The notes: generated by a model from the letters alone, not told the origin. 47,779 nt of DNA from Clostridiales bacterium CHKCI006 (GCA_900018345.1 FCNA01000023.1:1-47779), one strand, 5' to 3'; counted from the first letter of the stretch, positions 38,284 through 47,631 are shown. Translations and numbers: made by a program.

Positions 38284-39051
38284 ATGGTGAGAGCGATGTC
38301 AGAAATTCTATTATGTAGTGAACCAGCCGTTTTATTTCAATCGACAGAAGAAGTGAACTTAAATCAGGCAAAACATTTCGAAAAGATCGTATTTCCTTAC
38401 GAAGGAGATTTTCAAAAAGGGTTAAAAGAGGATCAATGCACATTGGTCAGTGTTCTGGCCAAGGATGCGCTTGGACAATTCATTTTTAAATCCCTGGAAG
38501 AAAGTGGAATCAATTTAGCGCCATGTGGCCTGACCGGAAATGCTAAAAGCGCGATTTGGTTAGGAACAGCAAGCGAGAAACCGGTATTGCAGACAAGTCC
38601 GAGCGGTATCGATCAGCTGATGCCAAGTTTAGTAGATCGTTTAGATCTTTATCAGTATAATCATTTACATGTCTCAGGTAATCTGTTGGGACGTACACAA
38701 AGTCTTTATCAGAGCCTGCTTCATTTGATGGCACGAGCCAGTCGTTCGCGTTTACCTGTCAGTGTCGATCTGAGCAATCACGTTGATCACGACTATCTTA
38801 AAGGGTTGATCCATCGAGTGGATTGGTTTGTCGTCGATAACTTTGAGACGGCCAAGACTCTGCTGAAACTCGATGCCACACGTGTTATTGTACGTTCAGA
38901 TGAGATGGGAGCCTACGTTTATGAGAGTGGGAATGAGATCTATATTCCTGGTAAGAGTCAGGCAAGCCTGGCAGAATTTTCCGGTCTGTTGATTCATTAT
39001 TCTTTGCAGGATGGGCATTTACTGAAAGCTGTGCGACAGGCGATGGGTTAG
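38284..39051 (+). CDS. PfkB-like protein lacking the GAGD catalytic motif (probable pseudokinase)
   Basis: A 255-residue protein with the PfkB/2-keto-3-deoxygluconate-kinase outline: ISAIWLGTASEKP-like strand near 95, DLYQYNHLHVSGNLLGRTQS, VSVDLSNHVDHDYLKGLIHRVDWFVVDNFETAKTLL and VIVRSDEMGAYVYESG. The place of GAGD carries SLAEFSGLLIHYSLQDG, so the catalytic base Asp is absent; the N-terminal GG substrate motif is also missing. It may bind a sugar or partner without catalysis, or be decaying. ATG 38284 and ATG 38296 are both possible, each with a modest purine-rich site upstream. A terminator follows. Confidence 0.6.
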   Translation: MVRAMSEILLCSEPAVLFQSTEEVNLNQAKHFEKIVFPYEGDFQKGLKEDQCTLVSVLAKDALGQFIFKSLEESGINLAPCGLTGNAKSAIWLGTASEKPVLQTSPSGIDQLMPSLVDRLDLYQYNHLHVSGNLLGRTQSLYQSLLHLMARASRSRLPVSVDLSNHVDHDYLKGLIHRVDWFVVDNFETAKTLLKLDATRVIVRSDEMGAYVYESGNEIYIPGKSQASLAEFSGLLIHYSLQDGHLLKAVRQAMG

Positions 39052-39061
39052 GTGTGATTTA

Positions 39062-39096
39062 GGCAGTAAGGGGATTCCTTGCTGCCCTTTATTGTT
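39062..39096 (+). terminator. Terminator after the degenerate kinase gene
   Basis: GGCAG (39062-39066) and AAGG (39068-39071) pair with CCTT (39077-39080) and CTGCC (39082-39086), followed by a T-rich tail. Confidence 0.65.
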
Positions 39097-39120
39097 TCTT
39101 GGTTCAAAAAGGTCTATAAT
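39092..39120 (+). promoter_or_regulatory. Promoter of pepT
   Basis: TTGTTT (39092-39097), a 17-base spacer and TATAAT (39115-39120), 31 bases before the ATG. Confidence 0.6.
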
Positions 39121-39151
39121 GAAGACAGGATCGTAGGAAAGGGGAATATAT

Positions 39152-40375
39152 ATGGATCTAATTGAACGTTTTATCCGTTATGTGAAAGTGGATACCCAAT
39201 CTAGCCCGACTTCAACGACAGCTCCAAGTACGATGAAGCAGTTGGATCTGGCCCGCTTGCTTGTTTCTGATCTCAAGGATCTGGGTGTCGAGGATGTCGT
39301 ATTGACTGAACAGGGAATCGTTTATGCCTTTATTGAGGGGAATACAGATCAGTCCTGTCCACGTGTGGGACTGATTGCCCATATGGATACTTCACCGGAT
39401 ATGTCGGGAACGAATGTTAAACCACGTTTGATCAGTCATTATGATGGGGGAACGATCGTGTTGAATAGTGACCTCAATATTACCATGGATCCCAAGGATT
39501 TTCCATCCTTGGCAGGGGTAGTTGGTCATGATTTGATCGTGACAGATGGCACGACGTTGCTCGGTGCAGATGATAAGGCCGGTGTGGCGGAGATCATGGA
39601 TGCCATCAGTGAGATCATGCGTCATCCCGAATGGAAGCATGGGCCTATTTCGATTGCTTTCACACCTGATGAAGAAGTGGGCCGCGGAACAGAGAACTTC
39701 GATGTCAACTTCTTTAAAGCAGATTATGCCTACACCGTAGATGGTGGAGAAGTGAACTCGGTCGATTATGAAAACTTTAATGCAGCCAGTGCCAAGGTCT
39801 GTGTCCATGGCCTCAGTATCCATCCAGGCAGTGCCAAGCATAAAATGAAGAACAGTTTGCTTCTGGCGATGGAATTCCAGCAGCTATTGCCTGTTTTTGA
39901 TAATCCGGCTGTCACCGAAGGTTATGAAGGTTTCAATCATCTGACGACAATGAGTGGAGATTGTGAAAAAACGGAGATGAATTATATTATTCGTAATCAT
40001 GATCGCGAACAGCTGAACAAGCAGAAAGCGGATTTTGAGAATGCCCGTGATTTTATGAATCGCAAATACTGCGCAGGCACCATCGATTTAACGATTGAGG
40101 ATGCTTACAAGAATATGCGCAGCTATATTGAAGATCGCATGACGATCGTTGAGCAGGCCAAAGAAGCGATTGCTCAGTGCGGTCTCACACCTGTCAGCAC
40201 AGCCATCCGCGGTGGTACCGATGGAGCGAGCCTGACATACATGGGGCTGCCTTGTCCTAATCTTGGCACTGGTGGTCGACAATGCCATGGTAAGTTTGAA
40301 TATGCTTCGGTCCAGGAAATGCGCCAGATGAGTCAGATCCTGCAGTATTTGATGCAAAAAGCGGCAGAGGACTAA
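39152..40375 (+). CDS. pepT: Peptidase T (tripeptide aminopeptidase, M20B)
   Basis: A 407-residue dizinc aminopeptidase that removes the N-terminal residue of tripeptides in the cytoplasm. LIERFIRYVKVDTQSS is the PepT start, HMDTSPD (about 77-83) holds the first zinc ligand, LGADDKAGVAEIMDA the bridging Asp, FTPDEEVGRGTENFD the catalytic Glu, and YTVDGGEVNSVDYENFNA is family specific. CHGKFEYASVQ near the end holds the last zinc His. AAAGGGG precedes the ATG. Single gene with promoter and terminator. Confidence 0.97.
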   Translation: MDLIERFIRYVKVDTQSSPTSTTAPSTMKQLDLARLLVSDLKDLGVEDVVLTEQGIVYAFIEGNTDQSCPRVGLIAHMDTSPDMSGTNVKPRLISHYDGGTIVLNSDLNITMDPKDFPSLAGVVGHDLIVTDGTTLLGADDKAGVAEIMDAISEIMRHPEWKHGPISIAFTPDEEVGRGTENFDVNFFKADYAYTVDGGEVNSVDYENFNAASAKVCVHGLSIHPGSAKHKMKNSLLLAMEFQQLLPVFDNPAVTEGYEGFNHLTTMSGDCEKTEMNYIIRNHDREQLNKQKADFENARDFMNRKYCAGTIDLTIEDAYKNMRSYIEDRMTIVEQAKEAIAQCGLTPVSTAIRGGTDGASLTYMGLPCPNLGTGGRQCHGKFEYASVQEMRQMSQILQYLMQKAAED

Positions 40376-40420
40376 AAAATAGGACCGTAATGAAATAAAA
40401 GAGGGATACAGTCCATGCGT

Positions 40421-40452
40421 AAAGAGCCACAGGCCTAGCCGGTGGCTTTTTA
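40421..40452 (+). terminator. Terminator after pepT
   Basis: AGCCAC-a-GGC-cta-GCC-g-GTGGCT folds into a two-step stem followed by five T residues. Confidence 0.75.
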
Positions 40453-41103
40453 GTTTGCCCCGTCTTTCTAGCAGCACATCAATGGGCTCATGGTCTGCGG
40501 TAAGCACACGGTCGGGTGTACTTACAAATCTAAGTCCAAAAGATTGTACACTCTCAATGAGAAGGGATGGGTACGTTGACTGCCAATGGATGGGAATATT
40601 ATTTGTATTGGTAAAAACTGGAACGTCAGACCTTAAAGCGGATCAAGGATATTCAGTGTAATGGATTTGTTGGTAAAGGTCAATTAGATAGCGAAAACCG
40701 TCTTATCTTTACGAAAGACAAAGGAACAGTTGGCATGTATAGCTGTCGATTCCATGATGCTCACTTAAAGAGACTGTAACAAAATAAAAGCGTTGTAAAG
40801 TTCATGAAAAAAGGCAGTGCGGTCAAAGTGATCAAACTAGATCTGCCATTCACGCAATTTACAAGAATGGGACGGGCAAATGCAAAAATGGCATTTCTTA
40901 TCGTGTGCCTGGGATACCATTGAAGAAATGTCACAAGGATCAACTAAGGCCGGAAAAGGAAAATAAGCGAAAGCATTTCGTCAACGAAGCAAGTGAGGTA
41001 CATAAAAGACGTTTTTATGAGAAGGGTCATTGCGCTCAAAAACAGCGAAAACAACATCTTACCTAAAGATGTTGTTGTTATCTAAAAGCAGAAAAAGAAA
41101 AGA
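40453..41103. other. 650 bases of degraded non-coding DNA between pepT and malQ
   Basis: No intact gene is seen. Short open pieces without ribosome binding sites remain, for example a plus-strand piece ending at 40779 (GFVGKGQLDSENRLIFTKDK then MYSCRFHDAHLKRL) and another ending near 40965 (WHFLSCAWDTIEEMSQGST). They are interrupted by stops and frame changes, as expected for decayed genes, possibly of mobile origin, but I cannot name a family. A 10-base perfect inverted repeat (41051-41060 with 41066-41075, ACAACATCTT) lies near its right end. Confidence 0.5.
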
Positions 41104-41147
41104 GCTGAAACAAATCAACTCTTTCAAAAAAGTGATTTTGTTTCAGC
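41104..41147 (-). terminator. Terminator of malQ
   Basis: On the minus strand GCTGAAACAAAATCA and TGATTTGTTTCAGC pair (about 14 pairs with one bulge), followed by a T/C-rich run. Confidence 0.75.
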
Positions 41148-41152
41148 ATCTT

Positions 41153-42622
41153 TTAAATGCGTTCGTATTGTTTGATATAGGTCTCTAATTTTGCCAGTTG
41201 CTTTTCTAACGCGGTCATGTCAGATAGACGCCAGCACCAGTTGATATTGTTTAGGGTCCCCGGCGTATTGATCCGTGCTTCATTTTTCAAACAGAGAAGA
41301 TCCTGAACCGGGAAGATAACGGTATTTGCCTGGGTGGCCAGACAATAAGCAATCAGACGCCAATCAATCGTTGATTGGGTAAAACCATGCTCGCTCAAGT
41401 AGTTCCAGATGTCTCGCCGCTTCTGGAAAGGAAGCTCCAGATACCAGCCAAACAACGTCTCATTATCGTGTGTTCCTGTATAGAGAACAAGATTCTCCTT
41501 TTTCTCGATTGCCGCATTGTCTGTGGCAGGATCTAAATGGAATTGAATGACCTGCATCCCTGGAAAATCATAATGATCACGCAGTTCCAATACTTCATCC
41601 CGTAAATCGCCAAGGTCTTCGGCGATGATCTGCAGGTCTGGCAGAGCCTTTAGAACGGTGTCGAAGAAGTCGTAAGCAGGGCCTTCGATCCATTCGCCCT
41701 CAATGGCGGTTGGACAGGAGGCAGGAATCTTCCAGTAGGTATCAAATGCCCGGAAATGATCGATACGGACGATGTCAAAGAGGGTGGAGACATAGGCCAG
41801 TCGATCGATCCAGAACTGATAACCATTTTTTTGCATATGCTCCCAGTTGTAGATCGGATTGCCCCAACGCTGTCCGGTTGGACTGAAATAATCAGGGGGC
41901 ACACCGGCAATAAAGGTCGGTCTTCCTTGCTCATCTAAGAGGAATTCATCCTGGTTCATCCAGACATCCAAAGAATCGATACCCACATAAAAAGGTATAT
42001 CGCCTAAAATAGAAATCTTCTTGGCGTGGGCATAGTCCTTGAGTGATTGCCATTGGCTGGCAAACAGGAATTGCAAGAACATATGATAAGTAATTTCTTC
42101 ATCGTGTTGGGCAATCAGCTCAGGATCTCTTGTTTGCGGATAGTTTTGGTAGGGGGCCTCCCACTCAGACCAGGCACGCTGCTGATGAATAGCTTTAAAG
42201 GCAGCAAAGATGCCGTAATCTTTGACCCATGGTTGGCGCTTGACATAAGCCGCAAAAGCCTTTTGTTTTTCTTCGTCTTTTTTCATCGTCATAAAGGCTT
42301 CATGAAAATAAGGCGCTTTATAACGCGAGACGGCTTCGTAATCAACACTGCTGGATGGTTGTGGTTTTTCTGGTTTTTGGATATAGCCTTCCTGGTATAA
42401 ACGATCCAGACTGATCAGAAGCGGTTCGCCGGCTTTGGAACTAAACGGCTGATAAGGGGAATGACCGTAGCCAAGCGGATTAATGGGCAGGATCTGCCAG
42501 ATATAAATATGATGCAGCGCAAGCTGATCGATCCAATGACGCGCTTCATCGCCAAAATCACCGATTCCGTAAGGACCAGGCAAAGAAGGAATCGGTAAAA
42601 GGATTCCAGTACGTTTTGGCAC
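41153..42622 (-). CDS. malQ: 4-alpha-glucanotransferase (amylomaltase, GH77)
   Basis: A 489-residue GH77 enzyme that transfers alpha-1,4-glucan segments in maltodextrin and glycogen use. RTGILLPIPSLPGPYGIGDFG is the family start, then YGHSPYQPFSSKAGEPLLISL, ILGDIPFYVG, VDVWMNQ-like SLDVWMNQDEF, IVRIDHFRAFDTYWKIP with the nucleophile Asp, IIAEDLGDLRDEV with the acid/base Glu, and GTHDNETLFGWY. The start is GTG at 42622, with AAAGGAG 9 bases upstream; the nearby ATG is out of frame. A CcpA-like site overlaps its -10. It is monocistronic and diverges from the pseudouridine synthase gene. Confidence 0.96.
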   Translation of the reverse strand: MPKRTGILLPIPSLPGPYGIGDFGDEARHWIDQLALHHIYIWQILPINPLGYGHSPYQPFSSKAGEPLLISLDRLYQEGYIQKPEKPQPSSSVDYEAVSRYKAPYFHEAFMTMKKDEEKQKAFAAYVKRQPWVKDYGIFAAFKAIHQQRAWSEWEAPYQNYPQTRDPELIAQHDEEITYHMFLQFLFASQWQSLKDYAHAKKISILGDIPFYVGIDSLDVWMNQDEFLLDEQGRPTFIAGVPPDYFSPTGQRWGNPIYNWEHMQKNGYQFWIDRLAYVSTLFDIVRIDHFRAFDTYWKIPASCPTAIEGEWIEGPAYDFFDTVLKALPDLQIIAEDLGDLRDEVLELRDHYDFPGMQVIQFHLDPATDNAAIEKKENLVLYTGTHDNETLFGWYLELPFQKRRDIWNYLSEHGFTQSTIDWRLIAYCLATQANTVIFPVQDLLCLKNEARINTPGTLNNINWCWRLSDMTALEKQLAKLETYIKQYERI

Positions 42623-42660
42623 TTCACATCTCTCCTTTCAAAAACGTCAAATCTATTCAT

Positions 42661-42689
42661 ATTATAGCGCTTTCAAAATGTTTTGTATA
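42661..42689 (-). promoter_or_regulatory. malQ promoter overlapped by a cre-like catabolite site
   Basis: On the minus strand TATACA (42689-42684), a 17-base spacer and TATAAT (42666-42661). TGAAAGCGCTATAA (42675-42662) fits the CcpA consensus TGWAANCGNTNWCA at 11 of 12 defined positions and covers the -10, so carbon catabolite repression is likely. Confidence 0.6.
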
Positions 42690-42700
42690 GTTGAAAATCA

Positions 42701-42709
42701 TGTTATAAT
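42701..42709 (+). promoter_or_regulatory. Extended -10 of the pseudouridine synthase gene
   Basis: TGtTATAAT, hexamer 42704-42709. Transcription would start near 42716, which excludes ATG 42718 as the start codon. Confidence 0.55.
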
Positions 42710-42738
42710 AGGATGAGATGAAAAGAAATGAGGTTAAT

Positions 42739-43611
42739 ATGCATAAAAAAGAGTGGATCGTGAGAAAAAATATGGGCTTATTGGACTTCCTGGTACAGTA
42801 TTCCGGCTTACCTAAAAAAGAAATGATTCATTTCATCCGTACTGGCTGCTTATACTGTAATGGAGAAGTCTGTACCAATGTCAAAGCCCTGGTACAGACA
42901 GGGGATAAGCTGGTTTTAGCGCATCATTCCCGCCCCGCACTTCCTTTTGAGGTGCTTTACGAAGACCAGGAAATCATTGTGATTGATAAACCGGCCGGTC
43001 TCTTATCCATGGCGGATGCCAGAGAAAAAGAAAAGACGGCCTATCATCTTGTCGGTGACTATTTAAAAAAGCAGGATCGGCAGGCGCGTGTCTTCATCGT
43101 TCACCGGCTTGATCGGGATACTTCGGGCGTCCTTGTTTTGGCTAAAAATGAAAAGATAAAACGTCTTCTTCAGGAAAACTGGCAGACCATCGTGCGTAAA
43201 CGGGCTTATGTCGCAGTCGTGGAGGGGACTCCTAAGCCGCTGCAGGGAACCATCGACAATTATCTGAGTGAGACACGCACGCAGCTCGTTTACGCCAGCG
43301 CTAAAAAGACGCCGGGAAGCAAAAGAGCCATCACCCATTATCGTGTAAATACAACGCAAAAAGGGTATAGTATGGTTGAGGTGGCTTTAGATACAGGGCG
43401 CAAAAACCAGATTCGCGTCCATTTAGCCGGACTTGGCTGTCCGATTGTGGGGGACCGCAAGTACGGTGCGCGTTCTAACCCGCTGGGACGTTTAGGTCTT
43501 CACTGTGAAGAGGTGGCACTTGTCCACCCGGTCTCTGGTAAAATGATGGTCTTTCAGGCACAGCGCCCGGCTTGTTTTGAGACGCTCTTTTCGAGAAACG
43601 CGAAAAAATAA
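42739..43611 (+). CDS. RluA-family pseudouridine synthase
   Basis: A 290-residue enzyme that isomerises uridine in rRNA or tRNA. An S4-like N-terminal region (LLDFLVQYSGLPKKEMIHFIRTG) precedes the catalytic core: YEDQEIIVIDKPAGLLS, HRLDRDTSGVLVLAKN (catalytic Asp in RLDRDTSG), TGRKNQIRVHLAGLGCPIVGDRKYGA and LGLHCEEVALVHPVSG. It resembles RluC/RluD; which uridine it modifies is not readable. ATG 42739 has GAGG 6 bases upstream. Confidence 0.93.
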   Translation: MHKKEWIVRKNMGLLDFLVQYSGLPKKEMIHFIRTGCLYCNGEVCTNVKALVQTGDKLVLAHHSRPALPFEVLYEDQEIIVIDKPAGLLSMADAREKEKTAYHLVGDYLKKQDRQARVFIVHRLDRDTSGVLVLAKNEKIKRLLQENWQTIVRKRAYVAVVEGTPKPLQGTIDNYLSETRTQLVYASAKKTPGSKRAITHYRVNTTQKGYSMVEVALDTGRKNQIRVHLAGLGCPIVGDRKYGARSNPLGRLGLHCEEVALVHPVSGKMMVFQAQRPACFETLFSRNAKK

Positions 43612-43649
43612 AAAATCGCTGGTTTTTTAGGAAAGTTTAGGTGATTTGG

Positions 43650-43678
43650 TTGACGTTTTCCTTGAAAATCCTTAAAAT
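43650..43678 (+). promoter_or_regulatory. Promoter of the coiled-coil protein gene
   Basis: TTGACG (43650-43655), a 17-base spacer and TAAAAT (43673-43678). Confidence 0.7.
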
Positions 43679-43705
43679 AAAAACTATACAGGAAAGAGGA
43701 TGGAT

Positions 43706-45595
43706 ATGAATACGAGCTTATATTTTAAAAATTTAACCGATGAAGAAATTCTGCAAATATTAAATGTCATCAGTGTTCCCTGTTTAATGGAACCCCTTAA
43801 AAAACAGCCGCAGCGCTATTTAGGAAAGGGTCATAAGGGACAGTCTCTTTCAAGAGAAGCAGTGAATCATATTTATCTTAAATTCCTGAAAGCCAATGAC
43901 CTGGTTCTTTCTTTGTATCTCAGTGATTTAGTGGTAGATATCATTCACTTCTTTAAACTCAGTGACGGTTTTAAGCGCCTGTTGACAACAGATGATCCGG
44001 CTTATCCTGAGAAGCTGGCAAAGAAGATTCAAAAAAGACATTGTCCGATTACGGTCAATATGTTTATGCGCTTATTGGATGCACATTATCAGCCTGAGCC
44101 TGAACAGCCGTCTTATGATATTGAAATTGAGGAGATTGCACCAATCAAACAAGAGACAGTATCTGTCGATCAACCGGTCGTGCAAAAGACGGAGGACGAT
44201 CCAATCGATGAGAGCGTGATCGATGAATTCGAAAACAGTGACTTCTTTGATGTATTGCCTGAAGTAACGATAGGGGACGAACCGTCAGTTGCACCTGAAC
44301 CGGTTTCGTCAATGCCGATAACGGAACCTGAGACTGAAATAGAGGTGCCTGATCTGGATTTTATGGTTGAAGGGGAGATGCAGTCCACTGAAGCAAACCC
44401 GAAAGCTCTGTCGTTAGAAGCTACGCTTCCAGAAGCAGAAGCAGATAATGATAAGGATGAAACAACAGAGGATGTCATCAATGAGATGCCTAATTTGAAT
44501 GAAGCAGAGGAAGCGTCACTGCCTGAGATGGAAGCGGCCAATATAGCGCTCGATGTCGAACAGGATGGAGAAGAAGTGCCTGAACAGCCGGAATTCATTC
44601 AGGAGGAACCAATCGAGGAAGTTGACGCCATGTCCAGTCAGAAAAGTCAGTCAGAAACGCTCTCTGTTGAGAATGCCGAGATGACTGAGGTGTCGTCTGA
44701 AGAGCCTCATGGAGAAGAAGTGCCTGAACAGCCGGAATCCATTCAGGAGGAACCAATCGAGGAAGCTGACGTCATGTCCAGTCAGGAAAGTCAGTCAGAA
44801 ACGCTCTCTGTTGAGAATGCCGAAATGACTGAGGCGTCCTCTGAAGAACCTCAAGTGGTTTTTGAAGAAAAGAATGAAGATGCCTTGATCGAGGATGATC
44901 AGAAAATTGAACAACTGGAAAAAGAAATCTCCAGTCTGCAATATCAGATCATGAGCTTACAGATGGAAAATGAATCTTTGAAGGATGAGAATCGCGATCT
45001 GCTTTTCCAAGGCGAAGATGAAAGTGAAAAAGAATCTTTGCGTCAGGATATCCACAGCTTGGAAGAGGATAATGCCCATCTCAAAGAAGATATGGCCAAT
45101 CTGACCAGTCGTAATCAGGAATTAGAAAAGGAATTGGTGGATTATCAGACAGCTAAGGAAAATGAAAACCAGATGCGTCTGGAACTCAGAGATTATAAGA
45201 TCAAATATATCTCTTTGCAATCTGAATATGATCAGTTGCAGTATAAGTTGAAAAATGATAACAAACGTTTAAAAGAATTAGAAAATAAACAGCGAACGAT
45301 TCATGAAAGCAAGGAAGATTTGATGATGGCTTTACATGATCTGAACTGGTATAAAAAACAGTGGCATTTGCCCGGAGATGCGCCGATTCATCAGATTTGG
45401 GCCCATTTGAATAATGTCGAATCACAGAAACTGAAAGATCTGATGAAAAAATATGATCGCCTCGTCAAATCAGAAAAACAGGAGCAGGTCGAGGGCCTCA
45501 AGGAGATCCTGTTAGTGAAAGAAGCAATCTTGATTCTATTAAAGGCGAATCGTTCTGCCAAAAACAAAAATGAAAACACAGAGTCACCATTTTAG
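43706..45595 (+). CDS. Unknown acidic coiled-coil protein with internal duplication
   Basis: A 629-residue protein I do not recognise. Residues about 1-130 form a folded helical domain (LTDEEILQILNVISVPCLMEPL, SDLVVDIIHFFKLSDGFKRLL). Residues 135-390 are highly acidic and probably disordered (many Glu, Pro, Ser), including two adjacent 48-residue copies starting GEEVPEQPE. Residues about 395-545 are a long coiled coil (IEQLEKEISSLQYQIMSLQM), and the end carries LHDLNWYKKQWHLPGDAPIHQIW and a Lys-rich tail. No signal peptide or membrane segment. ATG 43706 is chosen for its spacing from GGAAAGAGG. It is a single-gene unit with promoter and terminator; a structural or scaffold role is only a guess. 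Confidence 0.8.
   Translation: MNTSLYFKNLTDEEILQILNVISVPCLMEPLKKQPQRYLGKGHKGQSLSREAVNHIYLKFLKANDLVLSLYLSDLVVDIIHFFKLSDGFKRLLTTDDPAYPEKLAKKIQKRHCPITVNMFMRLLDAHYQPEPEQPSYDIEIEEIAPIKQETVSVDQPVVQKTEDDPIDESVIDEFENSDFFDVLPEVTIGDEPSVAPEPVSSMPITEPETEIEVPDLDFMVEGEMQSTEANPKALSLEATLPEAEADNDKDETTEDVINEMPNLNEAEEASLPEMEAANIALDVEQDGEEVPEQPEFIQEEPIEEVDAMSSQKSQSETLSVENAEMTEVSSEEPHGEEVPEQPESIQEEPIEEADVMSSQESQSETLSVENAEMTEASSEEPQVVFEEKNEDALIEDDQKIEQLEKEISSLQYQIMSLQMENESLKDENRDLLFQGEDESEKESLRQDIHSLEEDNAHLKEDMANLTSRNQELEKELVDYQTAKENENQMRLELRDYKIKYISLQSEYDQLQYKLKNDNKRLKELENKQRTIHESKEDLMMALHDLNWYKKQWHLPGDAPIHQIWAHLNNVESQKLKDLMKKYDRLVKSEKQEQVEGLKEILLVKEAILILLKANRSAKNKNENTESPF
44567..44854 (+). repeat. Two tandem 144-base copies inside the coiled-coil protein gene
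   Basis: The first copy is 44567-44710 and the second 44711-44854, in frame and 48 codons each. Both encode GEEVPEQPE.IQEEPIEE followed by MSSQ.SQSETLSVENAEMTE, differing at only a few residues. This looks like a recent unequal-crossover duplication; copy number may vary between strains. Confidence 0.9.
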
Positions 45596-45607
45596 CTCTG
45601 TGTTTTT
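45573..45607 (+). terminator. Terminator containing the coiled-coil gene stop
   Basis: AAAACACAGAG (45573-45583) pairs with CTCTGTGTTTT (45596-45606) and further T residues follow. The TAG stop (45593-45595) is in the loop. Confidence 0.85.
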
Positions 45608-45732
45608 TTATGTTTAAAGATCAGGTTCAGACAGTATATTTTTAGGACTTCAAAAGCCTTTGGAATCATTTTCACTTTTATGATAAGATACCTTTCCAAA
45701 TTTGAAAAAAGACGCGCGCATCAAACGATTCA

Positions 45733-45741
45733 TGCTATGAT
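45733..45741 (+). promoter_or_regulatory. Extended -10 of the GH1 gene
   Basis: TGcTATGAT, hexamer 45736-45741, 23 bases before the ATG. No -35 is evident. Confidence 0.5.
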
Positions 45742-45743
45742 AG

Positions 45744-47228
<1,485 letters not shown>

Positions 47229-47248
47229 GGTGCGAAAGCACCTTTTTT
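47229..47248 (+). terminator. Terminator after the GH1 gene
   Basis: GGTGC-GAAA-GCACC (47229-47242) followed by six T residues, extended by AA/TT pairs at the base. Confidence 0.88.
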
Positions 47249-47249
47249 G

Positions 47250-47302
47250 TTAAGAAAGAGTTAAGAAAATCGAAATCTCTTGCATCCGGCCAGCGTTATG
47301 AT
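47250..47302 (+). promoter_or_regulatory. Orphan promoter with TTAAGAAA direct repeats
   Basis: TTAAGAAA occurs at 47250-47257 and 47261-47268, an 11-base period like PhoB/PhoP-type sites, about 29 bases upstream of TATGAT (47297-47302). This layout suits an activator-dependent promoter. No intact gene follows before the insertion sequence. Confidence 0.45.
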
Positions 47303-47386
47303 ACACTGAACTTGGTTATCTGATTCAGCCTTTTTTCTCTTCAATCTGATAAGTGAAAAGATGACTTGTGGAAAAGCACTTTGAAC

Positions 47387-47416
47387 TTGACAAAAATGCT
47401 GGGGGGGGGGTAAAAT
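47387..47416 (+). promoter_or_regulatory. Promoter with a ten-G tract in its spacer (candidate phase-variable promoter)
   Basis: TTGACA (47387-47392, perfect -35), an 18-base spacer containing ten consecutive G residues (47401-47410), and TAAAAT (47411-47416). Loss of one G would give the optimal 17-base spacer. No open reading frame of more than a few codons follows before the insertion sequence; the interval 47249-47631 holds no other gene I can support. Confidence 0.55.
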
Positions 47417-47468
47417 GTTGAATGTGGATAACATTTTATAACCGTGAGTAGTCTCGGAAACTCAGAAC

Positions 47469-47498
47469 AAAAAAAGCAGTCATCCTAGCCAAGGATGA
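47469..47498 (-). terminator. Possible terminator on the minus strand
   Basis: TCATCCT and AGGATGA pair around CTAGCCA-like loop bases (47480-47498) and on the minus strand seven T residues follow after a 5-base gap. It could end transcripts of the transposase gene. Confidence 0.4.
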
Positions 47499-47631
47499 TG
47501 AAAAAATGCTTAAACAGTCTAAAATCAGCGAAAGATGAAGTAGCTTTAGTAATCAGATACATAAAATCCAAAAAAAGTGCGCGCTGAAAACAACTAAGGA
47601 TATTCTTAATTTTTTTGAAGTGATGTTCTAT

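Noticed and set aside
44170-44598. A 142-codon Ser-rich frame on the minus strand
   Set aside because: It is the antisense of the Glu/Ser/Pro-rich disordered region of the coiled-coil protein and has no binding site.
47367-47431. DnaA-box-like sequences (TTTTCCACA reversed at 47367-47375 and TTATCCACA reversed at 47423-47431) as a replication origin
   Set aside because: Only two boxes, no dnaA, dnaN or rpmH gene and no A/T-rich unwinding region nearby. A single 9-base match is expected by chance in a few windows of this size.
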